Shown: in pieces, positions 61,601-64,000 of the stretch | Numbering within the stretch: position 1 is the first letter of the stretch | Layout of the letters: every line of letters starts with the position of its first letter | From: Phoronis australis | Taxonomy: Eukaryota; Phoronida; Phoronidae | NCBI GenBank assembly: GCA_002633005.1 | Contig: NMRA01000186.1 | Span: 622,748 to 686,747, forward strand | Length of the DNA: 64,000 bases | Direction: 5' to 3' | Notes under the pieces: model-generated | What the model was told of the DNA's origin: nothing | Seen by the model: only the letters and a program-made list of their open reading frames with translations | Databases searched by the model: none | Position numbers and translations under genes: made by a program

Positions 61601-62884
61601 TTGGTCTTCCACTTACCAATCTTGTTGCATGTGGTGACAGCACTACAATTCAAGTATTGTCATAAAACTATTCATACTAAGTTCAGACACATTTTAATCG
61701 CCTGCAAACAGTTCAAACCTCAAATAAAGTTTAGCTATGAACTCAAATATTAAAACATTTTCCAGAGTAGCTGGTTAACAAAAATTGGCATAGCATGGAG
61801 ACACCGCAAAATCCATGAGAACAGCACAGAATCCATGGAGATAGCATATAGTCCATAAGACAGGGCAGAATCTATGGAGACAGTACAGCACCAATGACAG
61901 CACAGCACTATGGAAACAGCACAGCACCTTGGAGCCAGCACAGCATCCATGGAGACAGCACAGCATCCATGGAGACAGCACAGCATCCATGGAGACAGCA
62001 CAGCATCCATGGAGACAGCACAGCATCCATGGAGACAGCACAGCACCACGGAGACAGCACAGCATCCACGGAGACAGGATAGCATCCATGCAAACAGCAC
62101 AGCACCAGGGAGACAGCACAGCATCCATGGAGACAGCACAGCACCATGGAGATGGCACAGCATCAATGAATAAAGGATAGCATTTATAGTGGAGCCGGCA
62201 CAGCATCCATGGAGACAGCCCATCACCATGGAGACAGCCCAGTATCCGTGAAGACAGTAAAGCACCCATGTAATCAGAACAGCATTAGTGCTTTTGCCAC
62301 CCTAAGTATATCAAAAGCACTCAAATTACAACAGGATGTAAACAGACAGAAGTCGGAATTGTTTGACAAAAATCAATGTTTCCAATCATCTGTGTTCTGC
62401 AAGAATTCAGTTATATTGAGGTAGGCGAGCAAGTCAAAGGACAATTCCGTCAACATCGGGACCCCTATAGAATGAGGGAAAAGTCAGAATTGAGTTGCAT
62501 TGTGCGACGTGGCGATGTGTTGCGTAAAGGTATTAGAATGTATACTGCAGCACCCAGTGATGTGTGTATATTTACACAAGAATTGGACCAGGTAAGCTAA
62601 ATTTGTAATGACAATGACATTGCCACCTTTTTAGGTCAGTAATTTCCGACCTCAGTTTTATCGACCTGGGATTTTCGCCAAGTCACATTTGGTGACCTGG
62701 CATTAGGCTAAGTCTGCTAAGTATCAAGCACTGGCATGGCATCCATGGGGACAGTCTATTGGAAGTCATCACATGTTGCTATTACCAGTGAGTGATATCC
62801 CAATGTATGTACACAGCGCCGGCATAGGACATGGTTTAGAGACTTGAGATGTTCCCGAACACGATATCCACCGCTTTCAGATGC
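35567..62884 (-). CDS. CRAL-TRIO-like / KAP P-loop NTPase fusion protein (NKPD1-like)
   Basis: Seven minus-strand exons join in phase: 62884-62786, 61063-60859, 50809-50606, 45932-45756, 41344-41322, 38815-38614 and 37650-35567, giving 997 residues without a first exon. Residues 38-175 read like a Sec14/CRAL-TRIO lipid pocket: GYDRDGNAVLYM, then GIVWYIDMQGFW, VQVYILNAQGRW and ADLVSKLSQDE, in the family's order and spacing. Residues about 237-997 are a KAP NTPase: Walker A GNWGKGKT (285-292), membrane helices at about 326-352 and 379-403, VNFNAWEYAGSDFLWAG, helices at about 553-575 and 580-598, Walker B LLVIDDLDR (666-674), and VQLPFCIPD. Helices between Walker A and B are a KAP hallmark. KAP proteins (Kidins220, NKPD1) are membrane-associated NTPases with signalling or scaffold roles; the substrate here is unknown. 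The KAP assignment is firm, the Sec14 reading is moderate. Introns span 1 to 10 kb and hold many mobile elements. Confidence 0.85.
37867..38082. repeat. Foldback repeat with hammerhead-like sequence
   Basis: Arms of about 85 bases (GGTAAATAAAGCAACAAGAA on the left, its complement on the right) flank a 40-base loop. Each arm contains a GACGAAGGAT...ATCC(G/A)AAA segment that has the layout of a hammerhead core but lacks the invariant C of GAAAC and the CUGANGA start. It lies in the last intron of the KAP gene and looks like a worn relative of Penelope-like termini. Confidence 0.6.
38614..38815 (-). CDS. KAP fusion gene, Walker A exon
   Basis: The acceptor is GATTGTTTTCAG and the donor GAAG|GTTTGT. 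It encodes GYQDYAQELVSLL and then GIYGNWGKGKTFLLDQL, the nucleotide-binding P-loop with the GNWGxGKT form typical of KAP proteins. Confidence 0.9.
38880..39240 (+). repeat. Polypurine tract in a KAP intron
   Basis: About 360 bases of the plus strand are almost only A and G, in irregular GGGAGG, GAAAGAG and AAAAGAAG runs, so the transcribed RNA of the minus-strand gene would be pyrimidine-rich. The apparent pyrimidine-rich proteins read from the minus strand are artefacts of composition. Confidence 0.75.
40225..40460 (+). repeat. Second polypurine tract in the same intron
   Basis: A further 235 bases are strongly purine-biased on the plus strand and share words such as GGTGAGACTGAGGCAAG with sequence just upstream. 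It may derive from the same source as the 38.9 kb tract. Confidence 0.65.
41322..41344 (-). CDS. KAP fusion gene, 23-base micro-exon
   Basis: TTTGTTTCAG precedes and GAAG|GTAACA follows. The 23 bases take the phase 1 left by the linker exon and deliver the phase 0 required by the Walker A exon, encoding DEQDGQEK. Without it the two flanking exons cannot be joined in frame. Confidence 0.7.
41551..44376. repeat. Composite interspersed repeat block (fourth copy)
   Basis: This is the most complete copy. It starts GATGAAATGCGCCCACGAAT, ends ATATGTGGGCGCATAAAAAG, and holds many box-and-linker units. A second left terminus lies inside near 42430. A perfect CTCF-like core CCACTAGGTGGCAC is at 43848-43861. 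Two segments near 42710-42940 and 43190-43420 are nearly identical, showing recent local duplication. It is inside a KAP gene intron. Confidence 0.87.
44565..44665. repeat. Short tandem repeat CTGAATAACACTCAGATCCA
   Basis: Four degenerate copies of a unit of about 20-30 bases follow each other (GACTGAATAACACTC, CAGATCCACAGCTGACTG). They lie just outside the repeat block, in an intron. Confidence 0.7.
45756..45932 (-). CDS. KAP fusion gene, linker exon
   Basis: The acceptor is TTTTCTTGCAG and the donor CTAG|GTAATT. It encodes IGKWILAETRRNNKAG and a charged, aromatic linker (DYVTQEIDSFFTNFHNHVP). Phase 1 at both ends. No known domain is seen. Confidence 0.8.
46118..47566. mobile_element. Non-autonomous DNA transposon with 26-base inverted ends
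   Basis: The left end TACTGTATTTGCCCTAATAA with GCGCCC returns in inverse at 47541-47566 (GGGCGCTTATTAGGGCAAAT then ACGGTA). The 1.45 kb interior has no recognisable transposase. A TA precedes the left end, but the target duplication is unclear. It lies in a KAP gene intron. Confidence 0.78.
47567..48216. other. Intronic sequence of the KAP gene
   Basis: No exon, RNA gene or clear repeat is visible in this AT-rich stretch. Confidence 0.4.
48217..50224. mobile_element. DNA transposon with CAGTGGCGGATCTA inverted ends, gapped
   Basis: CAGTGGCGGATCTA at 48217 and its exact complement TAGATCCGCCACTG ending at 50224 bound the element. GCAAG directly flanks both ends and is a plausible 5-base target duplication. 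About 710 N at 49439-50150 hide the middle, so coding capacity cannot be judged. Palindromic ACATGTACATGT runs lie at about 48739-48790. Confidence 0.72.
50606..50809 (-). CDS. KAP fusion gene, second CRAL-TRIO-like exon
   Basis: The acceptor is TGTTTTTCAG and the donor GATG|GTACGT. It begins GFWSHEI and holds VQVYILNAQGRWREETQRW, resembling the Sec14 strand ending in an Asn-Ala pair, and ADLVSKLSQD. Phase 1 at both ends. Confidence 0.82.
52372..53391 (+). CDS. Nested two-exon gene for an unrecognised 91-residue protein
   Basis: Exon 52372-52497 begins ATGGCTGACCTAAAG, encodes a short hydrophobic segment (LSIYLALPVASNVVFLQIA, residues 11-29) that could be a membrane anchor, and ends AAG|GTATAG in phase 0. 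Exon 53242-53391 follows a TACAATTTTAG acceptor, also phase 0, and encodes ESGKAYAEEVASAEVGDLP and ISKGWVWKSSQPARRYP before TAA. The protein would be a small single-pass or amphipathic protein. I do not recognise it. It sits on the opposite strand inside a 10 kb intron of the KAP gene, so the two transcripts overlap in antisense. Confidence 0.6.
53392..55061 (+). other. Probable 3' UTR and flank of the nested gene
   Basis: This stretch is repeat-free and AT-rich, with no exon signals. AATAAA at 55056-55061 (in AATGAATAAAATTG) is the first good polyadenylation signal after the stop, so a 3' UTR of up to about 1.7 kb is possible. Confidence 0.4.
55062..56907. other. Intronic sequence of the KAP gene
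   Basis: No supported exon is seen on either strand. Frames near 55505-55957 overlap each other in different frames and lack start context or splice support. Confidence 0.4.
56908..57530. repeat. Composite interspersed repeat block (fifth copy, truncated)
   Basis: It starts with the full left terminus (AACACGGAGTG, then AAATGCGCCCACGAATGCA) and holds about one and a half units, including GCCACTAGGAGGCGCCAC at 57282. The right terminus is missing. Confidence 0.8.
58001..58237 (+). mobile_element. SINE-like insertion with a tRNA-like 3' end
   Basis: TACTATCAAACTA occurs at 58001-58013 and again at 58225-58237, a 13-base direct repeat as expected for a target-site duplication. The 211-base insert ends with a tRNA-like segment instead of beginning with one. 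Confidence 0.55.
58144..58216 (+). tRNA. tRNA-like sequence, anticodon position GGC, probably a pseudogene
   Basis: The sequence folds as a cloverleaf: a D stem GCTC/GAGC, a perfect anticodon stem CTAGA/TCTAG, and a T arm around TTCGATT. Box A (TAGCTCAGTGG) and box B (GGTTCGATTCC) match polymerase III promoters. Several features argue against a working tRNA: position 33 is C not T, the acceptor has one mismatch and wobble pairs, and the T stem has a mismatch. GGC would read Ala, an anticodon animals rarely use. Confidence 0.55.
58238..59824. other. Intronic sequence of the KAP gene
   Basis: No supported exon, RNA or repeat is seen in about 1.6 kb of AT-rich sequence. Confidence 0.4.
59825..60800 (-). 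mobile_element. TTAA-flanked THAP element, copy B (Kolobok-like)
   Basis: It matches copy A end to end in the opposite orientation, with TTAA at 59825 and 60797. The acidic frame now reads on the plus strand (NEYYEETYGNGGQDEEMGL), and the broken THAP segment on the minus strand. Length is nearly the same as copy A (about 968 against 966 bases between the TTAA sites), so both derive from one non-autonomous family. It lies in a KAP gene intron. Confidence 0.7.
60859..61063 (-). CDS. KAP fusion gene, first CRAL-TRIO-like exon
   Basis: The acceptor is TTCTATAG and the donor CAAG|GTATGG. It encodes GYDRDGNAVLYMCFGQDKF through GIVWYIDMQ. The GxDxDGxxVxY opening and the later hydrophobic-strand-IDxxG motif are the parts most like Sec14 domains. 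Confidence 0.82.
61064..61791. other. Intronic sequence of the KAP gene
   Basis: No exon is seen. A local duplication of CTCAATAACTAGCAGACC occurs near 61563-61600. Confidence 0.4.
61792..62285. repeat. Minisatellite with a 20-base unit
   Basis: About 25 copies of AGCACAGCATCCATGGAGAC follow each other, nearly identical at the centre (61920-62050) and worn at both sides. Because 20 is not a multiple of three, all frames on both strands stay open for long distances; these frames are not genes. Confidence 0.92.
62290..62740. repeat. Dispersed repeat shared with 39.4-39.9 kb
   Basis: AAATTACAACAGGATGTAAA and CAGACAGAAGTCGGA match the sequence near 39598, and GACCTGGGATTTTCGCCAAG resembles GGCGACCTGGGAAAAATTCC near 39431. 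This is a worn repeat in two introns of the same gene. Confidence 0.5.
62786..62884 (-). CDS. KAP fusion gene, exon encoding ASESGGYRVREHLKS
   Basis: The acceptor is TTTGTTTTTTCAG and the donor CTG|GTAATAG. Only one of three frames is open, phase 0 at both ends, and it joins the next exon as YHSL-RQVGYDRDG. Confidence 0.75.
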
Positions 62885-63037
62885 CTGAAAAAACAAAGGA
62901 AACATTAGGTACCATTCTCTAGGAGTGTAAAAATTACCACTATCACAATCTCATCTTGAATCAGGCTTGCTTAACTTGTCAAGCACGCCTTTTGTGTTGG
63001 TACACAATATAGTGTGGTTAAGCTGATCAGAACTTAC

Positions 63038-63185
63038 AAAGCAAATCTGCTTCAGGATTTGTTGAAAGTAGGCTTTCACATGGTATTTTTAAATATTGAT
63101 TAGCATCAGACGAACTGTTTACAACATAATTGCTGGAGCCAGAATCAGATGAAACCAAACAATGAACATGCCCCACAGCCGCCAT
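63038..63185 (-). CDS. Candidate first coding exon of the KAP fusion gene
   Basis: ATG sits in a strong context (CAAGATGGCGG) and 49 codons follow to a perfect donor CTTT|GTAAGT. The exon encodes MAAVGHVHCLVSSDSGSS and is only 153 bases upstream of the 62884 acceptor. The phases do not match: this donor leaves phase 1 and the next exon needs phase 0. A weaker donor after codon 21 (GTT|GTAAAC) would restore the frame. The link is therefore uncertain. Confidence 0.45.
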
Positions 63186-63462
63186 CTTGAAAGTGACTTC
63201 CGGTTCAATAATTTTTATAAAAGCTTATTAAACTCAACTAACACGTGACCAGTTTGAAAGTGATTGGTTTGCAATTGCGCCCTCTACAGGAGAAAACGTT
63301 TTTAGCCATATTTCGGGGTGCGCATGCGCCACGTCCAATATTTCCGCCATCTGTAACCGGAAGCCAACGATTTTCTGCACAATTGTAGCAAATGCGTTTT
63401 AGTATATTCGTACCGATTTTCAGCCATGTAGGTCAAAAAATGACGAGTATTTGACTGTGAAA

Positions 63463-63508
63463 TCGGATACAAAATGGCCGCCACGTCCGCCATTTTGTAT
63501 CCGATCAT
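63463..63508. repeat. Palindrome CGGATACAAAATGGC
   Basis: CGGATACAAAATGGC and its complement GCCATTTTGTATCCG flank a short CGCCACGTCC centre. It is next to sequence of the GTGAAAATCGGACG type common in dispersed animal repeats. Confidence 0.75.
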
Positions 63509-63653
63509 GACCAAAAACAATAGCGTTCCAGTGATTCCCGATCTACATGTTGTGTGCAAATTTCGTGAAAATCGGACGAAAATTGCGACCTGTAGAGAGC
63601 GAACAAACAAAAAAAAAACGAGAGCGCTCGGAAGAGCGAAACTTGGCGGAATT

Positions 63654-63990
63654 AATCGAAAAGACGACGATGGGGAGGACGACGACAGTTATGACGATCA
63701 AAGCGGCAATTATGAATAACACGATAACATTCGTGTGACTAGCGAAGGAATCAAATAGAGAGCATACAATCAACTACAATGAAGAAAAAGACGACGATGG
63801 GGAGGACGACGACGATCATGACGATGAAGGCAACAATTATGGATAACACGATAACATTCATGTGACTAGCGAAGAAATCAAATAGAGAGAATATAATGAA
63901 CTACAATAAAGAATCATGTGACTAGCGAAGAAATCAAATAGAGAGCATACAATCAACTACAATAAAGAACAATAGATGGCGCAACATGAC
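63654..63990. repeat. Tandem repeat of about 130 bases
   Basis: Two copies of a unit running from AAAGACGACGATGGGGAGGA to GAGAGCATACAATCAACTAC are followed by a third partial copy (TGTGACTAGCGAAGAAATCA). The block continues to the window end. Confidence 0.8.
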
Positions 63991-64000
63991 GGTCCAGTCT

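Noticed and set aside
61750-62269. Cysteine-rich frames of 160-170 codons on the minus strand
   Set aside because: They are readings of a 20-base minisatellite, equally open in several frames on both strands.

Overview
This is nuclear DNA from an animal. Genes are split by GT-AG introns of about 0.6 to 10 kb, the sequence is AT-leaning and repeat-rich, and two assembly gaps are present. A single EAF gene (vertebrates have EAF1 and EAF2), a KAP-family membrane NTPase, a PARP12/ZAP-like CCCH gene, and Penelope-like and TTAA-flanked THAP elements suggest an invertebrate, perhaps a deuterostome such as a lancelet or hemichordate. The species cannot be fixed from the sequence.

Layout. 1-4146 is a tandem/nested repeat block. 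4600-9745 (minus) is the ELL-associated factor gene EAF, five coding exons with matching splice phases, its C-terminus not found here. 9.7-13.6 kb is intergenic with small transposon remnants. 13674-22237 (plus) is a PARP12/ZAP-like locus: a large CCCH zinc-finger exon, two later exons ending in a stop and a poly(A) signal, then an exon from the start of a PARP catalytic domain that carries an in-frame stop. A Penelope-like insertion with two intact-looking hammerhead ribozyme motifs lies inside it (16.5-17.2 kb). 23.0-24.7 kb is a second copy of the repeat family. 25522-26727 (minus) is an intronless gene for an unrecognised 401-residue protein. 26.7-33.5 kb is gene-poor and carries one TTAA-flanked THAP element. 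33.5-35.4 kb is another repeat copy.

The right half, 35567 to about 63.2 kb (minus), is one gene rebuilt here from seven phase-consistent exons, including a 23-base micro-exon. It encodes an N-terminal region that reads like a CRAL-TRIO/Sec14 lipid-binding domain joined to a KAP P-loop NTPase with about four membrane helices between Walker A and Walker B. I do not know this combination as a described architecture, and it is the main finding. Its introns hold a long repeat copy, several transposons, a 20-base minisatellite, a tRNA-like insertion and a nested opposite-strand two-exon gene for a 91-residue protein.

The dominant repeat family is also notable. Its units carry a motif matching the core CTCF consensus (CCASYAGRKGGCRS), recurring about every 150 bases, and block ends share the inverted terminus ATGCGCCCAC. 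All gene models come from reading splice sites, phases and family motifs by eye. No database search was run.
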